Notes under the pieces: model-generated
Told to the model about the DNA's origin: nothing
The model's database searches: none
Seen by the model: the letters and a program-made list of their open reading frames with translations, nothing else
Assembly: GCA_019448385.1 (NCBI GenBank)
Contig: JAGTXO010000007.1
Coordinates: 868,001-932,000 of the forward strand
Origin: Diacronema lutheri
Lineage: Eukaryota > Haptophyta > Pavlovophyceae > Pavlovales > Pavlovaceae
Length of the DNA: 64,000 bases
Direction of reading: 5' to 3'
In this document: piece after piece, positions 10,189 through 19,993 of the stretch
Layout: each line of letters begins with the position of its first letter
How positions within the stretch are numbered: the first letter of the stretch is position 1
Position numbers and translations under genes: made by a program

Positions 10189-13061
10189 TCACGCGGCGGC
10201 AGGCAGTGCGCTACTCGCCTCCTCCTGCCCGTCGGCTCCCGCACCGCCGCCGTCGGCGGCCGCCCCCGCAGGCAAACCCGTGCCGCTTGCTTTCATCATG
10301 AGTTCCATCATCCCGAGCGGCGGCGGGAACGGTCGGCTGCGCCCGTCCGAGCCGAGCGCGCATCGCGTGTTCGCACAAAGGCGGCGCGGGTGCGCGCGAG
10401 GGGGAGGTGGCCAGGCGCTGATCAGAGCCTGTGGCCGCGCCCGCGAGGTGCGCGGCGCGCCTTGTGCGTGCGCGCGGACGCGCCGCGTGCACCCGCGGCG
10501 AGGCGCCGAGGCAAGCGAGCTGGCGCCGAGCGCCGTGCGCATCAGGGCGCACAGGCGCAAGAGGGCGGCGGGGCGGTGCCGGAGGGCTGCGCGCACGTGA
10601 CGCGCGTGAGCGCCGTTCCGCTCGGGACGCCGAGCGACGGGAGGACGTGCGCGCGGAAGAGCGGGTGCGTGACGAGCTCGACGAGGCCGACAATGGCGCG
10701 GTGGTACAGAATACTCGCGCCTTTTTTGGAATTGTTCGCACAGTGTGGGTAAAACGGGTAGCCGGGTCGTGGCGAATGCGCGCGCGGCGTGCGCGTATTG
10801 AGGATGGGCGCGTCGGCGCAGTTTGAAAATGGGCGCGTCGCGGGTGCGCGCGGTTGAAGGGGAAGGGAAGGGAAGGGGGGGGGGGGGGGGGGGGGGGGGG
10901 GCACGCACGGGAAGGGGCGGTCGCGGAGGTGAGAGGCTGCGGTGGTCTGTCGCGCAGGAAGTCACAGCTGCTGCCCCGCCCCGCAGCCATGCGCAAGACT
11001 AAGACGGGGCGGTGTGCATCGCCCTGCGCCTCCGCCCCTCCGCCCTCGTCGACCTCGCGGCGCGCAACACGCCGTGCGCGTCTCGCGGCTCACGCGCTGC
11101 CTCAACGCGCTGCCCCAGTGGAGCACGCAACACTCGAACAACGCACGGCCAAAAGCAAACGATGGCCGCCCCAGTGGAGCACGCAACACTCGAGCAACGC
11201 ACGGCCAAAAGCAAACGATGGCTGAGCCAGTGGAGCACGCAACACTCGAACAACGCACGGCCGAAAGCAAACGATGGCCGCCCCAGTGGAGCACGCAACA
11301 CTCGAGCAACGCACGGCCAAAAGCAAACGATGGCCGCCCCAGTGGAGCACGCAACACTCGAGCAACGCACGGCCAAAAGCAAACGATGGCTGAGCCAGTG
11401 GAGCACGCAACACTCGAACAACGCACGGCCAAAAGCAAACGATGGCCGCCCCAGTGGAGCACGCAACACTCGAGCAACGCACGGCCAAAAGCAAACGATG
11501 GCCGCGCTGTCCCCGTGCCCTGCGCCTTGTGCTCCACGCCCTGGCCCCATGCCGCACGCCCTGTTTCGCGGGGGCGCCATGCTGTGCACCCTGCGCAATG
11601 CGTGCTGCGCCCCTTGCCGTGACGCCATGCTGCGCCCCTTGCCGTGACGCCATGCTGCGCCCCTTGCCGTGACGCCATGCTGCGCCCCTTGCCGTGACGC
11701 CATGCTGCGCCCCTTGCCGTGACGCCATGCTGCGCCCCTTGCCGTGACGCCATGCTGCGCCCCTTGCCGTGACGCCATGCTGCGCCCCTTGCCGTGACGC
11801 CATGCTGCGCCCCCTGCCGTGACGCCATGCTGCGCCCCTTGCCGTGACGCCATGCTGCGCCCCTTGCCGTGACGCCATGCTGCGCACGCCATGCACCGCG
11901 CTCTCAGACAGCATTCGCCTGCAATCGTCATCTGTGCCATGGATTGCGAATTTATCCTCACCGAGCGGGGCGGTGCGGTGCGGTGCGGTGCGGTGCGGTG
12001 CGGTGCGGGGCGCGGTGCGGTGCGGTGCGGTGCGGTGCAGGGCGGTGCGGGGCAGGGCAGGGCGGGCGGTTCAGGGCAGGGCGGGGCGGGGCGGGGCAGG
12101 ACTTGCGGGGTGACAGGCACCACCGCCACCGTCACCGCCACCGCCTGCGCAGCGCAGGCGAGCGCCGGCACCAACGATGGCCGCCCGCAGCGGCCTCGCA
12201 CCGGACCCAGCCGCCCGTAGCGGCCTCGCACCGGACCCAGCCGCCCGCAGCGGCCTCGCACCGGACCAAGCCGCCCGTAGCGGCCTCGCACCGGACCAAG
12301 CCGCCCGCAGCGGCCTCGCACCGGACCAAGCCGCCCGCAGCGGCATCGCACCGGATTTGGATCAAGGCGGTGCGGCGGCGAGGTCGCGCAGTGCGTTGCA
12401 CACCCACGTTGTGCGGCACGCCCCGCTCCGCCCCGCCACCTGGCCACGGCGCGCGCCCCGCCCCGCCCTGCCCCGCCCCGCCACCTGGCCACGGCGCGCG
12501 CCCCGCCCTGCCCCGCCCCGCCACCTGGCCACGGTGCGCGCCCCGCCCTGCCCCGCCCCGCCACCTGGCCACGGTGCGCGCCCCGCGTCGCGTACCTCGC
12601 TGCTTCATGATGAAGGAGAGGGCGAGGTTGAGGCCCGCGCCCGAGAGCACCGCCGAGCGAAGCTTGGACAGCTCGGCCGCGTCATACGCGCGGCGCGACA
12701 TGAGCGTCTCTTCGCCGTCGGGCGCGGGCGCGCCCGGCCCGCTGAGCGCCGCCTGCATCGCCGCGGCGGGCGAGGGCGGCGCTCTGACGAGGACGGCGTC
12801 GTCGGCGTCAACGTCGTCGGAGAGCGCGCCGATCGACGCCTGCGCGAGCGCCGTCACGCCGAAGAAGAGCAGCGCGTAACCGTAGAAGACGTTACGCGCG
12901 AGCGCCAGGTTGGTCGTAACCGACTTTGGCGTCACCGCGAGAAGGAGCGTCACCGCAGGCGAGAGGAGGACGGGGAACGCCTGGCCGGAGAGGAGCAGCC
13001 CGACTAGTCCGCCGCCGCCCGGCTGCGCGCCGCGCGCCTTGGCCACCGCGCGCGAACCCGC

Positions 13062-13096
<35 letters not shown>

Positions 13097-13634
13097 TGGG
13101 CGCCGTTCGCGCGCGCGCGCGTGCCACGACGCGCGCCTTCGACGCCGCGCCCTCCCCGTCGTCGTCGTCGCCATCATCGTCGTCGTCGGCAGCGTCATCG
13201 GCGTCGCGCTCCTCATCGTCGTCCGCCTCCTCCAAGGCGACGATGGATGGCGCGGCGTCGGGCTCGCCGCGCTCGGCGCGGCCCGTGGGCGCACTGCGCG
13301 GCACGCCATCGCGGCCGATGACGGTGGTCTCCATGCCAAAGAGGTCGGCGATGCTCTGCGCGTCCGATCCTTCCACCGCCTCATCCTCCGCACCCGCCGG
13401 CGCCGCTACGAAGCGCTCGATCGGCCCGCAGCACCACCCGCGGCAGTGCCGGCGTTTGCCCGCCGCCACCTCCTCCATCTCGGTGAGCCGCAGGCCGTGC
13501 TGCTCGCAAAGGGCGCCGAGCGCTCCGGCATCGACGAGCATGGCGGAGCGCGCGCGTGGCTTGCGCACCCACAGCTGCTCCGCGCCCACCGCCGCCACGG
13601 CGACGATTGCGAACACGACCGCGCGCGCTGCCAT
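10189..13634 (-). CDS. acidic membrane protein with N-terminal signal/anchor (three exons)
   Basis: 436 residues predicted; family not recognised. Exons: 13634-12596, 10720-10597, 10336-10189. Donors are GTACGCGAC and GTGCGCGCA; acceptors end in AAG and GCAG. All joins are in frame. Residues 1-20 (MAARAVVFAIVAVAAVGAEQ) form a signal peptide or anchor. Two Asp-rich runs follow (about residues 130-190), encoded by GTC/GAC triplet runs. Then comes a hydrophobic region starting GGLVGLLLSGQAFPVLLSP and containing NVFYGYALLFFGVTALAQ, so at least two further membrane spans. The second exon (ILYHRAIVGLVELVTHPLF) adds an amphipathic stretch. A role in the secretory pathway or plastid envelope is possible. 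Intron 1 (1,875 bp) is packed with four kinds of tandem repeat. The 5' flank carries GAATTTCAAACTGAATTG at 13,663-13,680. Confidence 0.6.
11118..11509. repeat. 56-bp minisatellite, 7 copies
   Basis: Unit begins GTGGAGCACGCAACACTCGA. Copies start every 56 bp (11118, 11174, 11230 and so on). Two sequence types differ in the last bases (GCCGCCCCA or GCTGAGCCA) and in CTCGAAC/CTCGAGC. It lies in intron 1 of the gene at 10189-13634. Confidence 0.95.
11596..11885. repeat. 25-bp minisatellite, about 11 copies
   Basis: Unit GACGCCATGCTGCGCCCCTT plus GCCGT, almost without variation (one C/T change near 11,814). It is intronic and directly downstream of the 56-bp array. Confidence 0.95.
11968..12590. 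repeat. composite GC-rich tandem repeats
   Basis: Three arrays in the same intron: GGTGC pentamers (about 11,970-12,080); a 30-bp unit containing CCGCAGCGGCCTCGCACC, about six copies (12,178-12,355); and a 40-bp unit beginning CACCTGGCCACGGCGCGCGC, four copies (12,440-12,590), ending at the exon 1 donor. Confidence 0.85.
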
Positions 13635-14056
13635 GGCCGACCCGACGACGCGGCCCGGCGCGGAATTTCAAACTGAATTGGTCGCGACTGGTGAGAAGAC
13701 GGGAGGTGGGCTGGCGAGTGTGGGGGATGAGTGACGAGCGGACAGAGCGGTGTCGGCGACTGCCCCTCTGACTCCGACTTCCGAGGCCGAAAGCCGCGCC
13801 AAAGAGCGGCGCTGCGTGCAAGGGCCGTACAGAGGGGGCCGTGCGCGCTGCGATCCGTGCGCTTGCGCGAAATGCCGCTCGCGGCACCGAGCAACGACCG
13901 ACAGCCGCAGCGCTCCGCGCGCCTGGCGCCCCGCGCGCGCCGCAGCCTCCACTCCGCGCTGCGCGCGACAGCGTGCACGCGCACGCGCGGCCGCCGCCTC
14001 CGCCGCCGCCGGCTGCTGCGGCTTGGCACCGGACTCGCCCGGACACGTCGTCTTTT
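13635..14056. promoter_or_regulatory. upstream region of the acidic membrane protein gene
   Basis: 422 bp without a supported ORF. An AT-rich island GAATTTCAAACTGAATTG (13,663-13,680) lies 29 bp above the ATG of the minus-strand gene. Similar TTTGAA/AATTC islands precede other starts in this window, so it may be a core-promoter or 5'-UTR element. Confidence 0.35.
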
Positions 14057-16138
14057 TTATGCGAAGAGCTTCTTAAAGCGGTCGTCGATCAGTTTCCATA
14101 GCACCGAGAAGAGCATCCCAGACACTCCGTTTGAAATAATCTGGCGCAGCAGCGCGCAAGAAGCGGGCGGCGTGGCGCAAGAAGCGGGCGGCGTGGCGCG
14201 GCGCGTAACGGATGGGAAGGGGCGCGTAACAGATTGGAAGGGGCGCGTAACGGATGGGAAGGGGCGCGTAACGGATGGGAAGGGCCGGGCGGCGAAGGCG
14301 CGCGAGGGGCGCGCCGCGGTGGCAGACAAGTCAGCCAGCGCGCGCGCGCGCGCGCGTGCTGCATGGCTGGGCGCACGGGAGACTCCGGGCAAGCCACGGG
14401 GCGAGGCACGGCTGTCGGTGTGCCCGGCCTTTTAAACACTTTTAAAAAGCGAGGCCGCACCACAAATGAAAAGAGGCGCCGCGGCTGCGCGGCCGTGCGT
14501 GTCGCCCTGCAGGCCGCCCGGCGCGGTGCGCGCCGCGGCGGAGCGCCCGCTGCGCGACGCCATGCTGCCCTCCCAACGCACCCGGCGCCTGAGGCCTGAG
14601 CGCACTCGCCCCCTGAGGCCTGAGCGCACTCGCCCCCTCCCCCCCCCCCCCCCCTCCCCCCCCCCCCCCCCCCACTCCCCTTCCCCCCCTCGCATGCCCA
14701 CAGGCGCGCGCGCTCGCGGCTCCGCGCACGCTCCACGGGCGGCCGCACGGCCGCAGCGCGAACAGGGCGCCTCGCGCGCACCTTGGTGCCGAGCCCCCGG
14801 AACATGAGTCCGGTGACGCCTCCGTCTGCGAGCACGTGGCGGAGGGCGGCGATGTAGGTCATGTTCTCCGTGTGCGTCTGCTTATACACCTGCGCAGCCC
14901 AAGGCGCCACGTCGGGGAGGGAGGCCGCCGAGGCAAGGAGGGCGTGGGCGCGCGCAGCGCAACGCGCGCCAAGCGGTGCTGCGCCCAGCCCGCGTGGGCG
15001 CCGCCCAGCCCGCCCAGCCCGCCACCAAGCCCGCCGCCCAGCCCGCAACCCAGCCCACCGCCCAGCCCACCGCCCAGCCCGCTGCCCAACCCGCCGCCCA
15101 ACCCGCCGCCCAATCCGCCGCCCAGCCCGCCGCCCAGCCCGCCACCCAGCCCGCCACCCAGCCCGCTGAACAATGGCGGGGCTTCGGTGTCTACGTGGCT
15201 ACGTCGCCTCAACGGACGGGGCGCGCGCGGTGACGATGCCGCTTGGGGTTGGGAGGGTGCCGCTTGGGGTTGGGCGGGTGCCGTTGGGGTTGGGCGGGTG
15301 CCGCTTGGGATAGGGTGGGTGCCGTGGCGCGAGCGCGGCGGGCCGGCGGGCCGGCGTGGCGGAGCGTGGCGCGCGCCTTGACGACACGGATTGAGTTTGA
15401 ACACGTGTCGGACACGGCGGACGCGGCGAAGCCGATCGTGGCGTTCTTCATGAGCTTGTCGATGAGCGGGTGGTGCTTGTCGTCGATGGCGAGCGGAAGG
15501 CGGGCCGCATACCCCGATTTGGGCATGTAGTCCTGCAGCGCGTTGTACGTCGCGAACCATGGGTAGTGCCCGACGAACGTCGCGCCGACCGTGCCGTACG
15601 CACCATGCCACAGCTGCGGCAGCCCGGCGGGGAAGCCGCCGTGCGACTTGTACTTCGCAAAGAGCTTGGTGAGGCCGCTGCGACCCTCCACCTGCATGAT
15701 CGTCTTGCATGTGTCGATCGGCGTGCTCGCCATCCGGAAGACGGCCGCCGCGGCGGACGCGCCGATGGTCTTGATCGAGGAGTTCATGTCGCGCGTCGCG
15801 GGGAACGCGTTCATCAGCTCGAGGGTGCCCGTGTTGGCCGCGGTGTCGCCGAAGCGGGACCATGGGCCCTGCACGAGCGCAAAGCCAACGCCGCGGTAGA
15901 AGCGTAGGATCCCGCCGTCGGCGTACAGCGTGCGGAGCGCGGTGAACATCGACGTGCCGTAGCGGTACTGGTAGTTGATCGTCGTGCGCATCCACATGAG
16001 GGCGAAGACGTTGATGCCCATGGCGGCGGCGCCCGCCGCACCGCCGCGGAAGGCCGACTTGGCCGCCTTGTCGAGGATCTTGAGCACGTCCACCGTGTCC
16101 GGCGGCGCGTCTACCTTCTTGCCCGCTGCGCCCGACAT
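14057..16138 (-). CDS. mitochondrial carrier family (SLC25-type) protein (three exons)
   Basis: 317 residues predicted, the usual carrier length. It should move a small metabolite across the inner mitochondrial membrane; the substrate is unknown. Exons: 16138-15377, 14889-14782, 14140-14057. The second repeat carries the signature STPIDTCKTIMQ (P-x-D-x-x-K). Repeat 1 (WMRTTINYQYRYG) and repeat 3 (SNSIRVVK then VYKQTH) lack it, so the odd- and even-numbered salt-bridge networks are atypical. The C-terminus (GLMFRGLGTK, then IISNGVSGMLFSVLWKLIDD) is typical and confirms both the second intron and the last exon. Intron 2 uses GTGCGCGCG. Intron 1 best fits a GC donor (AAG|GCGCGC), because keeping VVK restores the family pattern RVxKxxKQ; a GT two codons earlier is the alternative. 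Confidence 0.85.
14201..14285. repeat. 21-bp tandem repeat, 4 copies
   Basis: Unit CGCGTAACGGATGGGAAGGG plus G, in intron 2 of the carrier gene. One copy has AGATT in place of GGATG. Confidence 0.85.
14637..14694. repeat. poly-C tract
   Basis: Long C runs broken by single T or A bases, within carrier intron 2, preceded by two CCTGAGGCCTGAGCGCACTC copies (about 14,588-14,636). Confidence 0.8.
14995..15172. repeat. CCGCCCAGC-type tandem repeat
   Basis: About 18 units of 8-9 bp (CCGCCCAGC and variants) in carrier intron 1. It has the same sequence texture as the Pro/Ser coding repeats at 17.1-19.4 kb, but here it is intronic. Confidence 0.8.
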
Positions 16139-16173
16139 CGCTAGCGCGCCCTTTGTTGGGCGGGCGGCCTCCT

Positions 16174-16410
16174 ATGAGAGTAGCACAGCAGCAGCATGGC
16201 GGCCTCTCCTCTCCCTTTGGACTCTGGTCGGCGGCGATCGGCGAGTCCATGCTCCGGATGGGCGCGGGGCAGGTGAGCCTGCTTGCGGTGGCGGGCATCT
16301 ACACGGCCAGCTTCTTCGGCGGCATGTCCGTGGACAGCTCATTGGAGGGCGCCTCGCCGGCTGACTGCACCTCGTCGTCCACCACGGAAATAGTCGACGT
16401 GCAAGTGTAG
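16174..16410 (+). CDS. small membrane protein ORF, 78 aa, hypothetical
   Basis: ATG at 16174, 35 bp from and divergent to the carrier gene start; stop at 16408-16410. The sequence reads naturally: LSSPFGLWSAAIGESMLRMG, then one likely membrane span (VSLLAVAGIYTASFFGGM) and an acidic Ser/Thr-rich tail. Unlike the Arg-rich shadow frames it has balanced composition. No family recognised. It could also be the first exon of a longer gene. Confidence 0.5.
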   Translation: MRVAQQQHGGLSSPFGLWSAAIGESMLRMGAGQVSLLAVAGIYTASFFGGMSVDSSLEGASPADCTSSSTTEIVDVQV

Positions 16411-16615
16411 TCTCCGCCAGGAGTGGGCGTCAGCGCCCCGGGTCCGGCCCTGCGAGCGCGCGCGCGCACACACGAGTCGGGAACGCGCATGGCGCGCGAT
16501 GGTCAGCACGGTCCGGGCGCGGCGCTTGGAACGGCGCCCCTGCATGTGGGTGTAGCGCGCGGCGCGAGGCGGCGCGGCGCACGGCACAGCGCGGCGTTGC
16601 GCGGCGTTGCGCGGC
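16411..16615. other. convergent intergenic region
   Basis: Short gap with GCGCG runs and three GCGGCGTTGC-type copies near 16,590-16,612. No gene seen. Confidence 0.4.
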
Positions 16616-19600
16616 TCACGTCGGTACGCACCAGCGCCATGCGGGGGTGGATGCGGGCCCTTGCCCTGCAGCGACGCCAGACGACGCATCGATGTCGTGC
16701 GGATACACAACGGCCGCGAGACCGCCGACGTCGCCGTCCCCCCTCGGGACCGTCGGTATCGTGCGCGCTCGCTTCCTCCAGCGCATGGCCGACGGCCGCA
16801 GGAGTGCCGCAAGCACGCACACGATCGCAAGGGCGGTGCCAAGCCACCCGATCAGCGACAGCCCGTTTGTCTCCGCCAGGAAGACGTTGCGCAACTCCGC
16901 GGACGGCGTGCGCGGCGCGCCACCGGCACCAAAGCCCTGCGGATCGCCGCCTTCGATCATCGCAGTGTTGTCGCCATCGACAGGCGCATCCTCGCCTCCG
17001 TCAGGCGGCGCGACTGGCTCCACCGGCGGCGAGAGGTACGGAGGTGCAGGCGGAGAGCTGGGTGAAGGGCGGATTGGTGCGTGGGTCGGCGCGCTGGGCG
17101 GCGACCAGAGCGGCGAGCGTGGAGCCGAGCTCGGCGGCGGGCTGGGCGGCGAACGTGGCCGCGGGCTGGATGGTCGGCTCGGTAGAGGGCTGGGCGGCGG
17201 GTTGGGCGGCGGGCGGAATGATTGAATGAGGGGCAGGCGCGGCGGCGGGCGCGGCGGCGGGCTCGACGGTGGGCTGGACGACGAATTCGGCGGTGGGCTG
17301 GGCGGAGAGCTGGGCGTCGGACTGGGCGGCGGGCTCGGCGGCGGGCTCGGCGGCGAGCTGGGCGGCGGGGTCGGCGGCGGGGTCGGCGGTGGGGTCGGCG
17401 GCGGGCTCGGCGGCGAGCTGGGCGGTGCCCTTGGCGGCGGGCTGGGCGGCGGACTTGGCGGGGGGCTGGGCGGCGGACTTGGCGGCGGGCTGGGCGGCGG
17501 GCTGGGCGGCGGGCTTGGTGGCGGGCTCGGCGGCGGGCTGGGCGACAGGCTGGGCGAGGGGCTCGGCGGCAAGCTGGGCGGCGAGCTGGGCGGCGGGCTG
17601 GGCGGCGGGCTTGGTGGCGGGCTGGGCGGCGGACTTGGCGGCGGGCTGGGCGGCGGACTTGGCGGCGGGCTGGGCGGCGGGCTGGGCGGCGGGCTTGGTG
17701 GCGGGCTCGGCGGCGGGCTGGGCGGCGGGCTCGGCGGCGGGCTCGGCGGCGAGCTGGGCGGTGGGGTCGGCGGCGGGGTCGGCGGTGGGGTCGGCGGCGG
17801 GCTTGGCGACGAGCTGGGCGGCGCCCTTGGCGGCGGGCTGGGCGGCGGACTTGGCGGCGGGCTGGGCGGCGGACTTGGCGGCGGGCTGGGCGGCGGGCTT
17901 GGTGGCGGGCTTGGTGGCGGGCTCGGCGGCAAGCTGGGCGGCGGGCTGGGCGGCGGGCTGGGCGGCGGGCTGGGCGGCGGGCTGGGCGGCGGGCTCGGCG
18001 GCGGGCTCGGCGGCGGGGTCGGCGGCGGGCTCGGCGGCGGGCTCGGCGGCGGGCTGGGCGGCGGGCTCGGCGGCGGGCTGGGCGGCGGGCTGGGCGGCGG
18101 GCTCGGCGGCGGGGTCGGCGGCGGGCTCGGCGGCGGGCTCGGCGGCGGGCTTGGCGGCGGGCTCGGCGGCGGGCTCGGCGGCGAGCTGGGCGGCGGGCTG
18201 GGCGGCGGGCTGGGCGGCGGGCTCGGTGGCGGGGTCGGCGGCGGAGTCGGTGGCGGGCTCGGCGGGGGGCTGGGCGGCGGGCTCGGCGGCGGGCTGGGCG
18301 GCGGGCTTGGTGGCGGGCTGGGCGGCGGGCTGGGCGGCGGGCTCGGCGGCGAGCTGGGCGGCGGGCTGGGCGGCGGGCTGGGCGGTGGGCTGGGCGGCGG
18401 GGTCGGCGGCGGGCTCGGCGGGGGGCTCGGCGGCGGGCTCGGCGGCGGGCTCGGCGGCGGGCTCGGCGGCGGGCTGGGCGGCGGGCTGGGCGGCGGGCTG
18501 GGCGGCGGGCTGGGCGGCGGGCTGGGCGGCGGGCTCGGCGGGGGGCTTGGCGGCAAGCTGGGCGGCGGGCTGGGCGGCGGGCTGGGCGGTGGGCTGGGCG
18601 GCGGGGTTGGCGGTGGGCTCGGCGGGGGGCTCGGCGGCAAGCTGGGCGGCGGGCTGGGCGGCGGGCTCGGCGGCGGGCTCGGCGGGGGGCTGGGCGGCAG
18701 GCTGGGCGGCGGGCTGGGCGGCGGGCTTGGCGGCGGGCTGGGCGGCGGGCTGGGCGGCGGGCTGGGCGGCGGGCTGGGCGGCAAGCTGGGCGGTGGGCTG
18801 GGCGGCGGGGTCGGCGGTGGGCTGGGCGGCGGGCTGGGCGGCGGGGTCGGCGGGGGGCTCGGCGGTGGGCTCGGTGGCGGGCTCGGCGGCGGGCTTGGCG
18901 GCGGGCTCGGCGGCGGGCTCGGCGGCGAGCTGGGCGGCGGGCTTGGTGGCGGGCTGGGCGGCGGGCTGGGCGGCGGGCTGGGCGGCGGGCTGGGCGGCGG
19001 GCTCGGCGGCGGGCTCGGCGGCGGGCTGGGCGGCGGGCTGGGCGGTGGGCTCGGCGGCGAGCTGGGCGGCGGGCTGGGCGGCGGGCTGGGCGGCGGGCTG
19101 GGCGGCGGGCTTGGCGGCGGGGTCGGCGGCGGGCTCGGCGGCGGGCTTGGCGGCGGGCTCGGCGGCGGGCTCGGCGGCGAGCTGGGCGGCGGGCTGGGCG
19201 GCGGGCTGGGCGGCGGGCTGGGCGGCGGGCTCGGTGGCGGGGTCGGCGGCGGAGTCGGTGGCGGGCTCGGCGGGGGGCTGGGCGGCGGGCTCGGCGGCGG
19301 GCTGGGCGGCGGGCTTGGTGGCGGGCTGGGCGGCGGGCTGGGCGGCGGGCTCGGCGGCAAGCTGGGCGGCGGGCTGGGCGGCGGGCTGGGCGGTGGGCTG
19401 GGCGGCGGGGTCGGCGGCGGGCTTGGCGGCGGGCTCGGCGGTGGTGGATTTGGCGGATGTGGAGGCGGAGGCTGTGGTGCGCACCGGTCGTTCTCGACGT
19501 ATGGCGGTGATGCGCCGGAGCAGTCGACCTCGCATTCGGCAGAGTCATTCCCCTCCTTGTCCGTGAGCGTGCCTTGGCCCACGGGCGCGGGGCACTCGTA

Positions 19601-19993
19601 CAGCTCGTTGTCGAGTGGCGGCGAGTAGTAGCCGGGCCAGGCGGGCTTGCACGCCTGGCAGTCAAACTGTGGGTTGTAGCCTATCTCGAGGTAATGGCCA
19701 CCCGGTGCACACGCCCAGCTGCACGAGTCAATACCGCCGCCCGACGTGGTGTACGCGGTGTACGACATGGCAGCATTGCGCCACTGCGAGGGAGTGCACG
19801 CCGAGCGCTTGTTCGTGCACGCAAAGCGGCCGCAATTGCCCGCGGGCGAATAGAAGCCCACGCCAACGCCGATGAGTGAGCCGGCTTCGCAGTAAATGTC
19901 GATCGCACAGTCCGCAGTTGCGCACCCGGATGCGCGTGCGCACAGCGCGGCGAGCGCGCACACCGCGACGGTGACGATCGGCCGTGGGCCCAT
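16616..19993 (-). CDS. giant Pro/Ser-rich (hydroxyproline-type) cell-surface glycoprotein, type I membrane
   Basis: 1,125 residues in one exon from the ATG at 19993. Order: signal peptide (MGPRPIVTVAVCALAALCA), a Cys-rich ectodomain to about residue 170 with 15 or more cysteines (e.g. CGRFACTNKRSACTPSQW, FDCQACKPAWPGYYSPP), then about 780 residues of (S/T/L)PPPSPPP repeats, an acidic spacer, one membrane span (GLSLIGWLGTALAIVCVLAALL, near residues 1043-1065), a basic stop-transfer (RWRKRAR) and a 50-residue tail. PPSPPP runs are the substrate of prolyl hydroxylation and arabinosylation in algal and plant wall proteins (extensins, pherophorins), forming a stiff polyproline II rod. The Cys-rich head is then held away from the membrane: a scale/wall linker or adhesin-like receptor (inference). 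Confidence 0.85.
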   Translation of the reverse strand: MGPRPIVTVAVCALAALCARASGCATADCAIDIYCEAGSLIGVGVGFYSPAGNCGRFACTNKRSACTPSQWRNAAMSYTAYTTSGGGIDSCSWACAPGGHYLEIGYNPQFDCQACKPAWPGYYSPPLDNELYECPAPVGQGTLTDKEGNDSAECEVDCSGASPPYVENDRCAPQPPPPHPPNPPPPSPPPSPPPTPPPSPPPSPPPSPPPSLPPSPPPSPPPSPPPSPPPSPPPSPPPSPPPSPPPTPPPTPPPSPPPSPPPSPPPSPPPSSPPSPPPSPPPSPPPSPPPTPPPSPPPSPPPSPPPSPPPSSPPSPPPSPPPSPPPSPPPSPPPSPPPSPPPSPPPSPPPSPPPSSPPSPPPSPPPSPPPSPPPSPPPSPPPTPPPSPPPSPPPTPPPSPPPSLPPSPPPSPPPSPPPSPPPSPPPSPPPSLPPSPPPSPPPSPPPSPPPSLPPSPPPSPPPTPPPSPPPSPPPSPPPSLPPSPPPSPPPSPPPSPPPSPPPSPPPSPPPSPPPSPPPSPPPSPPPSPPPTPPPSPPPSPPPSPPPSSPPSPPPSPPPSPPPSPPPSPPPSPPPSPPPSPPPTPPPTPPPSPPPSPPPSPPPSSPPSPPPSPPPSPPPSPPPSPPPTPPPSPPPSPPPSPPPSPPPSPPPSPPPSPPPTPPPSPPPSPPPSPPPSPPPSPPPSPPPSLPPSPPPSPPPSPPPSPPPSPPPSPPPSPPPSPPPRAPPSSSPSPPPTPPPTPPPTPPPSSPPSPPPSPPPSPPPSPPPSPPPSPPPSPPPSPPPSPPPSPPPSPPPSPPPSPPPSSPPSLPPSPSPSLSPSPPPSPPPSPPPSPPPSPPPSPPPSPPPSPPPSPPPRAPPSSPPSPPPTPPPTPPPTPPPSSPPSPPPSPPPSPTPSSPPSPPPNSSSSPPSSPPPRPPPRLPLIQSFRPPPNPPPSPLPSRPSSPRPRSPPSPPPSSAPRSPLWSPPSAPTHAPIRPSPSSPPAPPYLSPPVEPVAPPDGGEDAPVDGDNTAMIEGGDPQGFGAGGAPRTPSAELRNVFLAETNGLSLIGWLGTALAIVCVLAALLRPSAMRWRKRARTIPTVPRGDGDVGGLAAVVYPHDIDASSGVAAGQGPASTPAWRWCVPT
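17130..19440. repeat. 2.3-kb coding microsatellite (GGCGGCGGGCT-type)
   Basis: Degenerate GGCGGCGGGCTG/GGCGGCGGGCTC dodecamers and variants encode the PPPSP rod. The lack of A/T makes almost all six frames stop-free, giving long shadow ORFs (Arg-Ala, Gly-Leu-Gly, Ala-Gly-Trp). Blocks of about 200-500 bp recur nearly unchanged, for example around 18,150-18,350 and 19,150-19,350, suggesting segmental duplication inside the array. Confidence 0.9.

Noticed and set aside
17222-19628. Plus-strand ORFs of 760-800 codons (Gly-Leu-Gly, Arg-Ala, Ala-Gly-Trp repeats)
   Set aside because: They are the complement and shifted frames of the Pro/Ser repeat. The minus frame alone has a signal peptide, Cys-rich head and membrane span.
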